Counted from the stretch's first letter, positions 1 to 11,847 are shown. The stretch is DNA of 64,000 bases from Amblyornis subalaris (GCA_018881555.1 JACAXG010000261.1:186001-250000); one strand, 5' to 3'. Notes: generated from the sequence alone by a model not told the origin. Numbers and translations: made by a program.

Positions 1-232
1 CACTGCCAGAGGACAGGGTTAGATGGGATATTGGGGAAAAAATTCTTNCCTGTGAGGGTGGTGAGGCTGTGGCACAGGTTGCCCGGAGAAGCTGTGGCTG
101 GAAGTGTTCCAGTCCAGGTTGGACGGGGCTTGGAGCAACCTGGGATAGTGGAAGGTGTCCCTGCCCATGGCAGAGGGTGGAACTGGATGAACTTTACGGT
201 CCCTTCCAACCCAAGCCATTCCACAATTGTAT
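1..232 (+). repeat. CR1 LINE 3' fragment
   Basis: This is the 3' untranslated end of a CR1 retrotransposon, cut by the left edge of the window. Diagnostic phrases in order are a ggatattggg block, a gcacaggttgccc block, ggagcaacctgggatagtgg, and the terminal cccttccaacccaagccatt. The orientation is sense. Its last bases fall near 232, without a clear 8-bp terminal array. Confidence 0.93.
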
Positions 233-2407
233 GAATTCCTTGAGCTCTGTCCATGTCTTTGCTGGCTGTTTGGGAGTGAACTGAGGGTTTGGATTCTCTC
301 TTTCCTGAGTGCCAATAACTAAGGGAGGGGGCTATGGTGAGCTTAGCTCGGTTTTGTGTTACTGCACTTGGGGGTCTGTTTTATTGCCATGTCCCACAGT
401 CCTTCTGCAGTTTTTTGTAGTTTGCACTAATTTCTGCCACTTTAAGTCATTGTTTTTTTCTTTATCTTCTGCTAATCACTCCAGGAGCCCTTTTCCAGAT
501 CCTTTAGGCTCTGAGAACGACGACTGCCACAGCCCAAATTGCTTGGGGATTCCACTGGGATTCCCTCTGCTGTGGAAAATAACCATTTATTCCTACCTGT
601 CCCTTCCTGTTTTCCACCAGTTTGGAATTCACTTGAGGACCTTTCTTCTAATCCCAGAGGAGATTAATTTCCAAGGCGCCCCTGCTGAGGGAGCTTTTGA
701 GAAACCGGAGTACATGGTATCAGCTAAATTGCCCCTATTCTGTATGCATTGATGCCCACAAAGAATTCCCCAGGAGCCATGATTCCAGCCACCAAAAGAA
801 TGGTTTCCTTCCATCCCGGTTTTCTAATTATCTGTAATGTTATTACACAGCCTCCACTGCTTTGCTCAGTGTTAAACTCGGTGATAAGCAGCTCAATTAA
901 TTCCCCTTCGGATTTTTTTTGTGGGTTTTGTTTGTTTGTTTGTTGTTGTTGTTGGGTTTTTTTTAATTTGTTTTTTTAATTTGTTTTTTTAATTTTATTT
1001 TTTTAACTGGCCACTTCCCTCCTCCTGAGGCTGACAGCCCCAGAGTTGATGCCTTATTCCTTGGTTATCCCTCATTCACTCTGGTGATGGAAAAGGTGAT
1101 ACCTGGGTGTGAAACTATGCTTTCTGCAATACTGAGGGAGAATATTTGACCTACAAATGCTTAAAGTTTATGGGTATCACAGAAAAGAAGTGCTGGANAC
1201 ACTTTGTGGTGTTTCAGTTCTTCTGGTGGGAGGTGCTGAGGGTGAACACCACAGACACCAGTCCCTCTGAGTGAGTCTGATAAATAATTTTTGGCTTTTA
1301 GGGCTCCCATTCCAGAAAAGCTGATCCCACACTAATCAAACCTGTCTTTGCGTGCAGAGATGGCTCCAAGAGTTCGTGTACTGCACAAAGGGGTTGTCCC
1401 AGGATCCTTCCTGCTGTAGCCCAGGTGCCTGCTCCTTTCCCATCAGTCCCATGGATTTTTATGAGTACACTCTGGCCTGGCTCTGCCAATTAAAATAAAA
1501 TGGCTTTGTTTCAAGGTGATTTTTTTTCCAAGGCAGTACNGGAATGCTGTTAAGGTTGCTGAGCTATCTCAGTTTGAGGAGCTGAGTCCTCCTTGAGTCC
1601 GCAATGGGCAGCCTGCCAGGCATTTTTGTTATAAATATTTTCAGCATTTCTTTGAAGCCACATATTTTGGGGGGTTTTCCACGCCTCCCCCCCCCCCGTC
1701 CCATTGTCCCTCCCCTTCTTTTTTTATTCCTCCATGGAGGACATCTTATGGTTTCAGGAGAGATACCACCAAGGGCTAGAGCCCAGCGTGGAATTCCTGC
1801 AATCCTGAACTGCTCTGTGAGTGTTCCCAGGGCTGGATTCAATTGACAAGAGGCTCTGCAGCCAACCCCCTTGGACTGCACATGTGTTTATTTAAATGTC
1901 AGTGGCCCACACAAGCTGAATACCTATTAGCTGCAGCATGCCTAAAATCCAAAGCAGAGCTCCAGTTCATATTTATTGTTCAAAGCACAGATCCCTTTAT
2001 TGTTGTCATTTCAGTCCCCTCGTATTTATGGAATTATTCAGTCAGCTCTGAGAAGTTAACTAGCACTTTGCAGTGTTTCTTCACTGCGAGGGTATAATAT
2101 CTGTCTGTAATAAATATATAGGTAAGGGATTTCAGAAACAAAACAAAACAGCAACAACATATTGCATGTGAAAACTTTACCAAGCAAATAAAACATTCCC
2201 CGCCAGAGATGCAGAAAAAACACCAGCAAGCTGGTACCATCTGAAGTCAGTTAATGAGCAGTAGATGGGTAATTCCACTCCATTTTTTTTAACTCTGTTG
2301 TTTTCTGTCAGTCCCCAGGGTATCCATACCCCACTCTCAGTAAAACACCCAGGCAGGCTGGAAATAAATTGCTGAGGGTTGTAACAGGAGGTTTTTTAAG
2401 GGCTGGT
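233..2407. other. Unique non-coding stretch with simple sequence
   Basis: No gene is supported here. The stretch holds T-rich simple sequence at about 906-1010 (GTTT, GTT and TTTAATT runs) and a cytosine run at about 1686-1698. Open frames are short and none looks like a conserved protein. Confidence 0.5.
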
Positions 2408-2754
2408 GGGAGCTGAGGACTCTACAACTGCCTGAAAGGAGGGTGGAGCCGGGTGGGGATCANTCTCCTCTCCCAGGTAATAAGAGAGGACAAGAGGAAA
2501 CGGCCTGAAGTTGTGCCATGGGAAGTTTAGATTGGCTATAAGGGAAAATTTATTCATGGAAAGGGTTGTAAAGAGTTGAAACAGGCTGTCCGGGACAGTG
2601 GTGGAATCACCATTCCTGGAAGTGCTGAAAAACTCTCTGGATGTGGCACCTGGAGATGTGGTTTCGTGGAGGATATGGTGGTGGTGCTGGGTTGACAGCT
2701 GGACTCAATGGTCCCAAAGGTCTTTTACAACCTAAATCATTCTCCTGTGACTTC
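2408..2754 (+). repeat. CR1 LINE 3' fragment
   Basis: This sense-oriented CR1 piece is of the subfamily with 'ggtggaatcaccattcctgg', 'gatgtggcacctggagatgt' and 'ggactcaatggtcccaaagg'. It runs from the end of the coding region into the 3' tail, which has decayed near 2750. Confidence 0.9.
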
Positions 2755-3468
2755 AAGGCAGCAGGGCTGGGTGCAAGTGCTGCTCTTCTGGTGTTGGGAT
2801 TTTCTGGGCACGAATAATACTAAAATTCCACTACCTGGTGTGAGCAAACCAGCCCAGCAGTGACAGGGAGGGCTTGTTTTTGCCAGCAAAGCTTAAGGTG
2901 GCTCTAGGAATGAAGGGAGCAGCTCCGGTAAATGAGTGTGTTTTGGGCATGATCATCCCTCCAAAACACGAGGAGTTAAACCAAGCCTAGANAAATGAGG
3001 ATGCTGTATCTCCTCTGAAGGAGGAATGCAGACAGAAAACATCTTTTGCACTCGATAGTCTAGAAACCTGCCCCACTTCAGTTCTAACATTTGGCTCAGT
3101 GAAGAGGCATCCAGCAAAAAAAAAAAAAAAAAAAAGATACAAGATACTTTCAGCTAAAAGTAAAGCTGTCTCAAGTCAGTTTTTAATTTCATTGGCAGCA
3201 TTCACCTGTGATCTTTCTTAGTTTGGAAGGATGAGAACGCTTACATTTGATTTGAGAGAACAACAGTTTAATCAGAGGGGGGGAAAAAAGAACTTTTGTG
3301 TTTGGCTGGGGTTGTTCTGCTGACGTGAATGTGAGTTACTCCAAGCGGGATTTTGGGCTCAAGTCCAGAAAAGCAAAAACGCTTCTTTAAAACCAACTGT
3401 AAGGCTGCTGTTCTGTNACGAGTGGGGCGGGGGGGCTGTCCTGCTCCCTCATTAAAACACACGGAAGA
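2755..3468. other. Unique non-coding stretch with poly(A)
   Basis: A run of 20 adenines lies at 3116-3135, and a G-rich run near 3278. I see no coding region. The poly(A) is not preceded by recognisable retrocopy sequence. Confidence 0.5.
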
Positions 3469-3469
3469 C

Positions 3470-3860
3470 GGGATGCCNCGGGAGCAGGGATCGTTTCTTT
3501 GCTCGAGGTTGCTGGTTTGAATCCCGCCCAGGCTGGCAGCGAGGGGGAAGCTGCAAAGCTCCCGTGGTTCTCCGGCGGCCGACGGGAGATGAGCCGGTGG
3601 TCTGGTCCCCGTTCCCGGCGGTCAGGTGCGTGCATCCCAGAAACCACCACTTCTTCGCTTGGCATCCTCGCCGCCGGCCCCAGCACACAGGGACGATTGA
3701 CTCCGCGGAGAAGGGCGCGGAACAGCCCTACAATTTCAGGATTAAGGCGTCGGGGCTGCTGCTGAGGAGGGCTGGCGAGGCAGGCGGCGGGAGACGGCTC
3801 TGCCCCGTGAGGCGTTGCCGCTCGGAGGAGAGGAGATGAGATCCAATGCCAAAAGCTGCC
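3470..3860. promoter_or_regulatory. Small CpG island, possible promoter
   Basis: Roughly forty CpG dinucleotides are packed into about 390 bases, in strong contrast to the AT-rich flanks. That density marks unmethylated promoter DNA in birds. A good plus-strand splice donor (GAGGG|GTAAGTT) follows at about 3916-3917, so an exon of a non-coding transcript could end there. No TATA box is evident, and the open frames across the island look like composition artefacts. An ancestral or tissue-restricted promoter, or an island without promoter function, is equally possible. Confidence 0.55.
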
Positions 3861-3936
3861 GGCTTTGCACCTCGGAGGAGTGAGGAATTCGCTGCTTGGG
3901 AAGTTGATTTCGAGGGGTAAGTTGCNTTGCAGACAT

Positions 3937-4104
3937 GCAAGGAAGTGGTGGGATCACTGTCCCTGGAAGTGTTCAAAAAGNGTGTAGGTGTGGCACTCGG
4001 GGATGTGGGTTAGTGGTGGGCTTGGCCGTGCTGGGTTAATGGTTGGATTCGATGATCCCGAAGGTCTTCTCCAACCTTAATGATTCCATGATTCCATGAT
4101 TCCA
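3937..4104 (+). repeat. CR1 LINE 3' end with terminal repeats
   Basis: This is the sense 3' end of a CR1, including 'gatcactgtccctggaagtg', 'gtgctgggttaatggttgga' and 'tcttctccaaccttaatg'. It finishes with two copies of ATTCCATG, the tandem 3' terminus characteristic of the family. Confidence 0.95.
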
Positions 4105-4534
4105 AGTATATATTCTGCCAAAGGTGTGAGCTCACACGCTGTACAGCTGCATGTTAAAGACTAAGGATTCCCATGCTTTAGAAGAAGTTTCCAGGTCTGA
4201 CTTCGGTTTCTGTACGAGGAGAAACCTCAGGAGAGATTTTTTGGAGTGTGACTTCCCAAGATGGTTTTGTAGACAGCCATGCTGCNAGTAACTGAGGCAC
4301 CCCAAACTGATGGATGCTCCTGGGAATTCAGCTTGGAAATAGGTAAGAGATCTTCAGAGAACTTCTTTCATGATGGCACAGGAGCCCACCTTCCAAAATC
4401 CTCAGTCTTGGGGCAAGATCCCTATGGCCAAGTAGGGGAGAAGGGGATCTGCAGTGACACAGTCACATGCAAAGCATGTTCTTGTACCTATGTTGGACAC
4501 AGCTCCGTCATCTGATCTGATAATTGCAATTCCA
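4105..4534. other. Unique non-coding stretch
   Basis: Nothing recognisable beyond ordinary unique sequence. It would be 3' flank or UTR if the minus-strand frame ending at 4535 is a real terminal exon. Confidence 0.45.
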
Positions 4535-4801
4535 TTAGTTTTTCAACCTTGAAAATTCTTCTTTTGTCATGTTAAGGATATCCAGATCCATTTTATTTCT
4601 GGCTGACTCTAAAGCGCTGGCATCCAAGCCAAAACTCGATGGTAAATCTGTGACAGTCTCTATCAGGAAAAAGAGGATAATGATGGCACCCAGGAGTTTT
4701 ATCAGCCACAGCTGTTGCACTGTTTGCTGGAGAAACTGTTCTTTGAAATATATGACCAAAATAAACAGCCAAGCATCTGCAGCACTGTGGATAATTTAAC
4801 A
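4535..4801 (-). CDS. Candidate terminal exon, unknown membrane protein
   Basis: A minus-strand frame stays open from about 4801 down to a TAA stop at 4535 and reads like real protein. A first hydrophobic stretch (WLFILVIYF) is followed by a glutamine-rich polar linker. Next comes a 16-18 residue apolar segment (LLGAIIILFFLIETV), which would be a membrane helix, and then a hydrophilic acidic/basic tail ending KEEFSRLKN. There is no upstream ATG. Entry would have to be through a splice acceptor: CAG sites lie at the codons just before AWL, giving phase 1 or 2. I do not recognise the family. The segment lies about 9 kb from the CpG island in the orientation of a divergent transcript. It could equally be a retrocopy remnant or a chance open frame. 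No polyadenylation signal was seen close downstream on the minus strand. Confidence 0.28.
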
Positions 4802-4897
4802 AGTAATCTCCCCTGAAAGAGCTGTCTGGATTTACCAAAAGCAAGGTGATAAAAAGTGTTCTTGTGCTGGAGATAAGATAGGAGCACCTTTCCTATG

Positions 4898-5288
4898 GAG
4901 ACAAACTGGGAGTGTTCNCCCTGGAGAAGAGAAGGGAGAAGGCTCTGGAAAGAGCTGAGGACCCCTTCCAGTGGCTAAAGAGGCTCCAAGAGAGCTGGAG
5001 GGAGACTTTGGAGAAGGGCAGGGAGTGATGGGACAGGGGGGAGTGGCTTCCCACTGACTGAAGGCAGGGTTGGATAGATATTGGGAAGAAATTGTTCCCT
5101 GTGAGGGTGGGGAGGCCCTAGCACAGGTTGCCCAGAGCAGCTGTGGCTGCCCTATCCCTGGAAGTGTTCTAGGCCAGGCTGGACAGGGCTGGGAGCAACC
5201 TGGGATAGTGGAAGGTGTCCCTGCCCACAGAATGAGATGAGCTTTGAGGTCCCTTCCAACTCAAACCATTTTGGGATTCTGTGATTCC
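4898..5288 (+). repeat. CR1 LINE, ORF2 end plus 3' UTR
   Basis: A longer sense copy. It starts in the block 'gagaagagaagggagaaggc' and continues through 'ctccaagagagctgg', the gacaggggggagtggcttcc block and 'ggagcaacctgggatagtgg'. It ends in a terminal GGGATTCTGTGATTCC. Confidence 0.94.
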
Positions 5289-6643
5289 CTCAACCAGATA
5301 CGGAGGAAAAAAAAAGCTATGACACCTTTTCCCTTCTCCACACAAATACATCCCAGTTCTGGACCACTGCACTTCCCACCACATGATCGCTGCTTCCTGG
5401 TCTCTGTGTATGAGCCAGAACATGTCCTGCCCCTCTTTCCAATACAAGACAAAGGCTCTGTTTACCACCCTCACATTTCCCAGCCATCCATTGGCTCTCC
5501 TAGAGTTTATCCATGTTAGTCTGCTCATGTTTGAAACATTCCCATCAGCGAATGTTTGATAACTGAGTCTTCAGTGTGCAACAGGCAGTTAGGGATGAGG
5601 ATGAATCAAGGTCCGTGTGCCTTCTCTTCTTGGATCAGGATGTGAACAACCTAAACCAATTCCACTGCAACAATACACACACATCCCATTGCAGCATTGT
5701 TTCTAGAGGAACCTATTGCAAACTCTTCCAAAAGGAGGAATGCACAGTCCTTACTGTGCAGTGTAGGTATTAGTGATCCGTACCTCAGCTCCTCACATTC
5801 CATTTCTGGGCTGGTCCCCATTGCCTTGCAGCTTTTTTGAAACAACTCTTCCATTTGAGTTCCCATTCTGTGGCATTCAGTCCTGTCCTTGGATCTAGTC
5901 CAGGACACCGTGGTGTTTCTGTTATCTGCTATTCTTCAGAATGGGAAGTCTGCCTTTTTTCTTCCTTTTTTTTTTTCTTGTGGAAGAAAGCTGGAGGGAC
6001 CTCCTGGTCTTTTAAAGGCCTGATCTTGCCTAGGGATCCTGGAAGAGGGAGGTAGCCCTCCCTTCTGCCCATGTTTTATAGTCACATACACAGACATTTC
6101 TAGGGCTGCAGAGGTTTTGANTCCTCTGACCTCTCATCCTAATACATCCTAAACTTTATTTTTGTCACTAATGGGCCAGCACTCACTTCTTACATTTCTA
6201 TTAAACAAATTATATCTGCAAATGAGGGCTGGATTCCAAAGTCCCACCCAGCTATTTAACAGGGTCTGAGTATAACCCTTCAGACTTTTCAGACATTCCT
6301 TTCATGATTTTGATGCCATTTTCCACTGTTGCTATTCCGGACACTTGTACTTTTTTTGGCACATCTCGCTCTGCTGTGATGCTTTTCAAGAACTCAGTGA
6401 AGATGTTCATAAGGAACACAAGTTTTTAAGATATAACATTTAAGGAACTTGATTAGGAAAACATTCTTAAAGAGGCGAGTTAAGGATCTGAGCATCTTCC
6501 TCCTTTAGAAGCCTCTGTGTTCAGCCCAGAGAGCTGAACCAGTGCTGCAGGAATGATCTGTGGATGAAGTGTTCCCGCACAAGATCTGTATAGCCACAAA
6601 AAGCCTCCTGGTGTATTATTTTGTGAGCAAATTCAGGTATATT
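5289..6643. other. Unique stretch, no gene seen
   Basis: No exon or repeat family could be assigned. Part of 5560-6100 is evenly composed, and it could be an old long terminal repeat or plain intergenic DNA. I see no matching second copy or TG...CA ends that would support an LTR call. Confidence 0.4.
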
Positions 6644-6826
6644 CATGGAATCATAGAAGGGTTTGAGTTGGAAGGGAGCTTCAAGATCACCTCATTCCAC
6701 CCCCTGCCATGGGCAGGGGCACCTTCCACTATCCCAGGTTGCTCCAGGCCCTGTCCAACCTGGCCTTGGACACTTTCAGGGATGGGGCAGCCACAGCTTC
6801 TCTGGGCACCCTGTGTCTCACCACTC
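6644..6826 (-). repeat. CR1 LINE 3' fragment (antisense)
   Basis: Reverse-oriented CR1. It begins at its 3' terminus (ATGGAATCATAGAAGGG), then gives 'ccccctgccatgggcagggg', 'ccactatcccaggttgctcc' and 'gatggggcagccacagcttc'. Confidence 0.94.
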
Positions 6827-7802
6827 AGCATGAACAGATCTTGCTTCTTGCTATATTTTATTCTAATACCCGACTCTGCTTTTTGAGTGCACCCAGCTGA
6901 CGCTTCTGTTTGTGTATTCCTCCTTTTTGTGCTCATCCTTTTGCCCCCTTATTGGGTGTGCAGCAGGAAGGTTTGATCTTAAAAGATGGTACACCACGGT
7001 GATTGCTCCTCAATAAGCAGACAGAGAAAATTTGAGGTATTTTAGTGCTTTCTAGTGGATTCCAATCCAAAACTGGCTGTGGTTTTGGTTTGTCCATAGG
7101 AAAGGGAAAACAAGTTGACTGAGGTTTTGCCAAATGCAAAGCACAGGTGCCTTTTAATAGGTACTGGTTTACAGGAAATGCTGTGACCCACATGAAGTGA
7201 GATTAAATAACCCTCAGAACAACAAAACAGGGGAAGAAATTGGGAATTTGAGAGGTCTCTGCGATTTTGTCCCCACACAGTAGACCAGTGCTACTTTAGT
7301 CTCAACTGCTTAAAACTGTGAGATCATCTTGGGCAAGAAACACCATGTTTGACAAAACATGATTTATTCCCGAGCAGCACCGAGTCCCTCCCTCTGGGCA
7401 CTGCTGATGTCCTTTGAATCCGAACTGGTCTCTGCTTTTTGGTGTAAAATAGACCTNTCAGCCATGTGCTCACCAGCGCTGATCTCAAGTTCTGACAAGT
7501 GGACAGCCCTTCCTTCTTCCCATGCAATCCCAAAAGTGCCTGGTGATGGTTTGGGGGCTTGTTTTTTATGCTCTGCTGCCTCAGTTCTGTCTGCAGATCT
7601 CCCACCGATGGGGAAGAAATCCCAGTGTATCTATCCCCTTCTTACTCTTAGGAAGAGAAACAATATTATCCCTATCGTTCAGATGCAGGATGATGGCATG
7701 TGCGGGAAAAAGACCAGGTGCAATAAAGAGTGAGCTTTTGTTTAGTAACCTACATTCAGAGATGCTCTTCCCCAAAGTACAAGAGGCTCCTACCTTATTG
7801 TA
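6827..7802. other. Unique stretch, no gene seen
   Basis: Balanced-composition sequence with short open frames on both strands, none with recognisable domains. No repeat family was recognised. Confidence 0.4.
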
Positions 7803-7880
7803 AGGTGGAAGGTTATGTCCCATGGGACAAGATGATCTTTAAGGTCCCTTCCAATCCAACCCCTTCCATGATTCTATGCT
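7803..7880 (+). repeat. CR1 LINE 3' tail
   Basis: A short sense piece of about 78 bases, with 'gatctttaaggtcccttcca' and the terminus CATGATTCTATG. Confidence 0.85.
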
Positions 7881-10800
7881 GATATTCCAGAACCCAAACA
7901 TCTCTCAGCCCTCTCTGTATCAGCTAAGCACGTTAACATCTTGCCTGCTCTGTCATCTCGTGCATCCTGCACATCCTTCTGCTCAAGAGGGATGTTATCC
8001 TGTGCCCCCATGACCACAGTCCTTAGGGAGGAGGAACCTTCCAGGCAGAAGAGGGATGCAGGCTCGGATCCCTCATTCCGTGGCTGCGTGCTCTGAACTT
8101 GAATATGCTGCAAGCTCTGGGCATCTCTGCAAACAGCCGAGGGACTCGAATTCAGTTTCTGAATAGGAGAGTGAGTTGTGGGTCCCTCGTGGATGGCAGA
8201 ACCTCCCTGCAGGCCCTGGTGACAAGCTGTATTTAAGACTTGCTCCCGTGCTCAGCATTCCCTGTGGACCAGCTACAGGCAGCTGCATGCAGAACATGCT
8301 GAATCCAGGCCACTCCCCACGCTGGCCATTATGGATCCCATCCTGCCACATCCTGAATGTATTTGCACGCTCTTCCACAGAGCCCTGGGTTCCCTTCCGG
8401 GGGCTGCAATTGTCGGCTTGGCTTTTTATTCCAGCTTTGTCCCAAAGTAGATTGGATCCGCGACAGGAAAGGCTCCAAGCACAAGCTCTGCCAGCTGCTC
8501 CTCGTCTGTAAAATCTAAAAGTTGCTGCTCCTGAAGCCAGGCATTTTTATTTGCATGAGAAAGCCGTAACTGACTGTAAGATAGTCTATGATCTGATTTT
8601 AAAAGAAAAGGATAAAAATAAGTCTAATTGTGTTCTTGTTCTGCCTCAATTTAGCTGCTGGCCGTTCTCTTTTGTGCTCCCCACATTTCTGGAGAGCTGG
8701 TTGACACTTATTTAGGTTGGCACAAACTAAATATAACCAAGTGTGTGTGAAAGAGCACGGAGCGGGTCACGGCTTCCAGAACAGCAGAAAGAAGCATTTT
8801 GCCTTAAAACACCAAAATCCAGCTATTCCGAGACAGCTCAATGAAACACACACCACCTGAACAAAAAGTAAGCATTCCATTCAACTCCTGAATGCTGCTG
8901 ATTTTTTTTTTTTTTTTGCCAGCTTTTACAGTCCACAGCCTTCTCATTCAATCCTGAATAATAGCTTTGAATCGAGCTGTAAAAGCTTCCGAAGTTTGAA
9001 GTCTTTTGACAAGTTAATTTAGCTGTATGGTAAAAAGTTTTTCCCCCAGATAGAATAAAGCCATCATCTCATGAATGTAGTAGTCAGCCAAGGGAAAGAA
9101 AACACCATTAGGATTAGAAATGATGGGCTTTATGGAGATAGTTTGTGGTTTAGTGTAATCTACTATCAATATTTCAGTAGAAAAATATCCTACTCGTCAT
9201 TCAGCTGCAAGTCAGTATCTTCACGTAAAACCAACACCCAGGGGCCAGGCTGCATATATTTTTATTTCTAATTTTTTTTTTGTCACATTTTTCCTACATT
9301 TCTTTAGATTTTAATTGTTTTTCACCCTGTATGATGTCTTTTTTTTTTTTTTTTTTCTTCCTGGTTGACAGAGACAGAATAGAAAAATGAATCAATATTT
9401 CCTCTAAGGTTCCCACTATAGAGACACATCCCACATTTTTCTCCCAGCAGCTGCCATGGATAGAAATAAATATGATAAATTGATACACATTTCCCTTATT
9501 TTTAACATTAAGAAGCAGAAAATGATCACTGATAAACTAAGTGTATCCAACAGTTATTTTACCCTCGACTTTACAAAGATTCCATATTAATTTTAGCCTA
9601 ATTTCTGTTTTTTATTTAAATTTAAGCCTTAGTGTGCTACTAAAATTGACTGAACCAAAAAGACAGTTGAGGAGAGAAAGAGATTTCTTTCATATTCCTA
9701 ATTTAATCAGGAGGGATGATGACATGGTAAGAACTTTTCCACAGTGGTTTGTAATGGCCACAGGATAATTTTTCTCTATACAATAGGAATTATGATCCTT
9801 GTGGATCCCTTCCAAGTCAGGATATTCCATAACATAGTTGAGAGCACAGCTGCTAAATAAATAGGATGTTTATAAAATCCAGAAAAACATTGAAACCAAA
9901 TTTTAGCAAGGAGTGTTATTTTAAAAGTGTATTGGCAACTCAGTCATTGTAAAATGACTGCCATAACAATCCAATGTATCTCCATCAGCAAAAATAAAAT
10001 GTAAATACAGAGAAGAAAGCAAACTTTACATTGTGACCTCCACTTTTAACTTCACGTGCTCTTTTTTTTTTTTCCCCAAGTGGGGGACAGGGACTTGATT
10101 TTGCCCAAAACAACAGCAACAACTTGTTTCTGAGAGTCTGGCTGTTATTGCTTCGGGATTTAAGCTTTTCAGGCCTTGAGTGCTGAAGACTTGATGAAGT
10201 GTTGGGTGTGCAGACAAGCTGGAAAATGGTTCCTGCAGCCAAACACAGGCTTGGTGGGGCTCAAAAGTGGAGGAGAAGCACCTTGTTCTGCTTTACAGCT
10301 CGCTTTGAGCCAGACAGGGCTGCACAGAGGATGGATTTTGCAGCATGGCAAATAAGAGGTGTCTATCTGTGCAGGAGAGTTGTGCAGGGAGAGAAGGAGG
10401 AGTTCCAGCTGAAGCAAAATTCACCAGGATAAAAAAAACCAAACCAACAAAACAAAACTCCACAATAAAAGGTATGTTGGAGAAAAACACAGGAGTGGGG
10501 CAATGTAAATTCAACATTCCCTGTCCCATTACAGCTGCGTTGTAAGTCAGGTGGGTTTGCTGGGGTTTTGCTTTTGATGGCAGAAAGGAGTAAATAAGTG
10601 TGCTGTGGGAAGGATGGAGAACAGATGGGAATGGGAGACAAAGCACAGAAGGGACAGGAAAACCAAGGGAGGTCAGTGACGGAGATTGAATGATCAGGAG
10701 GAAGAAGAGGAGGCAATCACCAGGCTGGAACTTGACTTTCTCCAAGAGGAGGCAATCACCAGGCTGGAACTTGACTTTCTCCAAGGAACCAAGGGGCACC

Positions 10801-11700
10801 GGCACTTGGAGGAGATCTTTGGTGTCTAGGCTCCGGAGGAAGTTCCTGCTGACTTTCTTCCTAACTTTATCCTTTTTTTAGGCCGTGGAGTGGCAGGATT
10901 AGAGTGGAAGCTGAAGCACCCTATTTTACTTTCACCAGCTCCCTGTGACTAGCAAGGGAAATTAGCAGGAGTGTTGTGATGGCTGTTTCCTGCTTAAGAA
11001 CATAAAAAATGGAATCATTCCTGACAAACAAGGAGTTCAGCTAAAGATGAGGTGGAGGTAGGCGGGAAGTTCTGTAATTGCTTTTTATTTAAATCTTTAT
11101 GAATTAGCTCTGCCAGGGTTTTTTTTTTTTAGATTTTTATTTTTTGCTTGCACTGGCTTCTGAGTAATTTTTCAGCTGCAATTACAGTGAAAACAGGCTA
11201 TATACAGCTATAGCCAATATGTTGGATTTAACATATAGCAAGAATCCTTTTCCTTGTGCATCTCTGAGGTCTAATTTACATNAGCAATGACAAAGGTTTA
11301 ATTTTCTGCCATTATGCACAGGTTAGCCTAGACTGGATATTAATAGAGACACATATTCACACCCACAGCCACAGGTATGGCATCAATCAAGAATCTGAAG
11401 ATAAAACTTACACTCCATGGCAACTTTTAGGGCACGGTTTTCTCCTCTCGTTTCCTCTTTTGAAACTACTTNAGCAATTGCAGAGGGAGAAGGCAACTGA
11501 TGTGGTCAGGCGAGTGGTCCCAGGAGTTTGTAGCCAAGAAAATGGCTCTGCACTCCAACATCTAGCTCAGGTGGGGACACAGGTAGGTTGTGTTTGGAAG
11601 CTGCAATTACCACTTAGGCAAAAATATTGGCTGTAACCCAGGTGTGGTGGGTTTGGGATCAAATCACCCCCAGCTGGAGCAGAAATGGGGATCACAAGCA
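7881..11700. other. Long unique stretch, mostly AT-rich
   Basis: No gene is supported. A T-run lies at 9339-9356, and further T-rich tracts lie near 8910, 10066 and 11120. A perfect minus-strand donor hexamer (GTAAGT) lies at 11406-11411, next to a purine-rich open frame. A 45-base piece at about 9791-9835 resembles a decayed CR1 tail (gatccttgtggatcccttcc). The stretch around 8500-9270 is AT-rich and may contain conserved non-coding DNA, but that cannot be judged from one genome. Confidence 0.4.
10705..10786. repeat. 39-bp perfect tandem duplication
   Basis: The segment 10705-10743 is repeated without a mismatch at 10744-10782, and four more bases of the unit follow. The unit begins aagaggaggcaatcaccagg. 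The identity implies a recent duplication. The period is a multiple of three, so the minus-strand frame through it shows a 13-residue repeat, but that frame has no other sign of being coding. Confidence 0.95.
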
Positions 11701-11715
11701 AGGGCAGACACTCAC

Positions 11716-11847
11716 CTGACTGCCACAGGGGTGTCCTATGCCAAGCACCAGCATTAGATCTGCTGCCTTAGCAAATATTACCTTGCCAGCAACNCAGCTG
11801 GCATCAGTAACCTTCTGAAGCCCTTCCACCCATAGGTCTCTTGACAC
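11716..11847 (-). CDS. Candidate internal exon, minus strand
   Basis: On the minus strand a 44-codon frame free of unambiguous stops ends exactly at a consensus donor, CAG|GTGAGT (intron bases 11715 and below). The translation has balanced, protein-like composition (WVEGLQKVTDAS, then AGKVIFAKAADLMLVLGIG). One codon is TGN because of an ambiguous base at 11794, so a stop there is possible. The possible acceptor upstream (ATTATTTTTGAG) is weak. I do not recognise the protein. It lies about 2 kb from the CpG island and would fit a divergent transcript. A degraded retroelement fragment or chance are the main alternatives. Confidence 0.18.

Noticed and set aside
3505..3540. tRNA B-box-like string (GGTTTGAATCC) suggesting a tRNA or tRNA-derived SINE
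   Set aside because: The T-arm has a mismatch, and there is no A-box or acceptor stem at the right distance upstream. It lies in a CpG island, where such strings arise easily.
5560..6100. Possible solo LTR of an endogenous retrovirus
   Set aside because: No TG...CA boundaries, target-site duplication or second copy could be identified.
10293..10805. Minus-strand 170-codon frame with hydrophobic segments
   Set aside because: Part of its length comes from the in-frame 39-bp duplication. The rest is low-complexity S/P/F-rich translation of a purine-rich strand, with no splice or start support.
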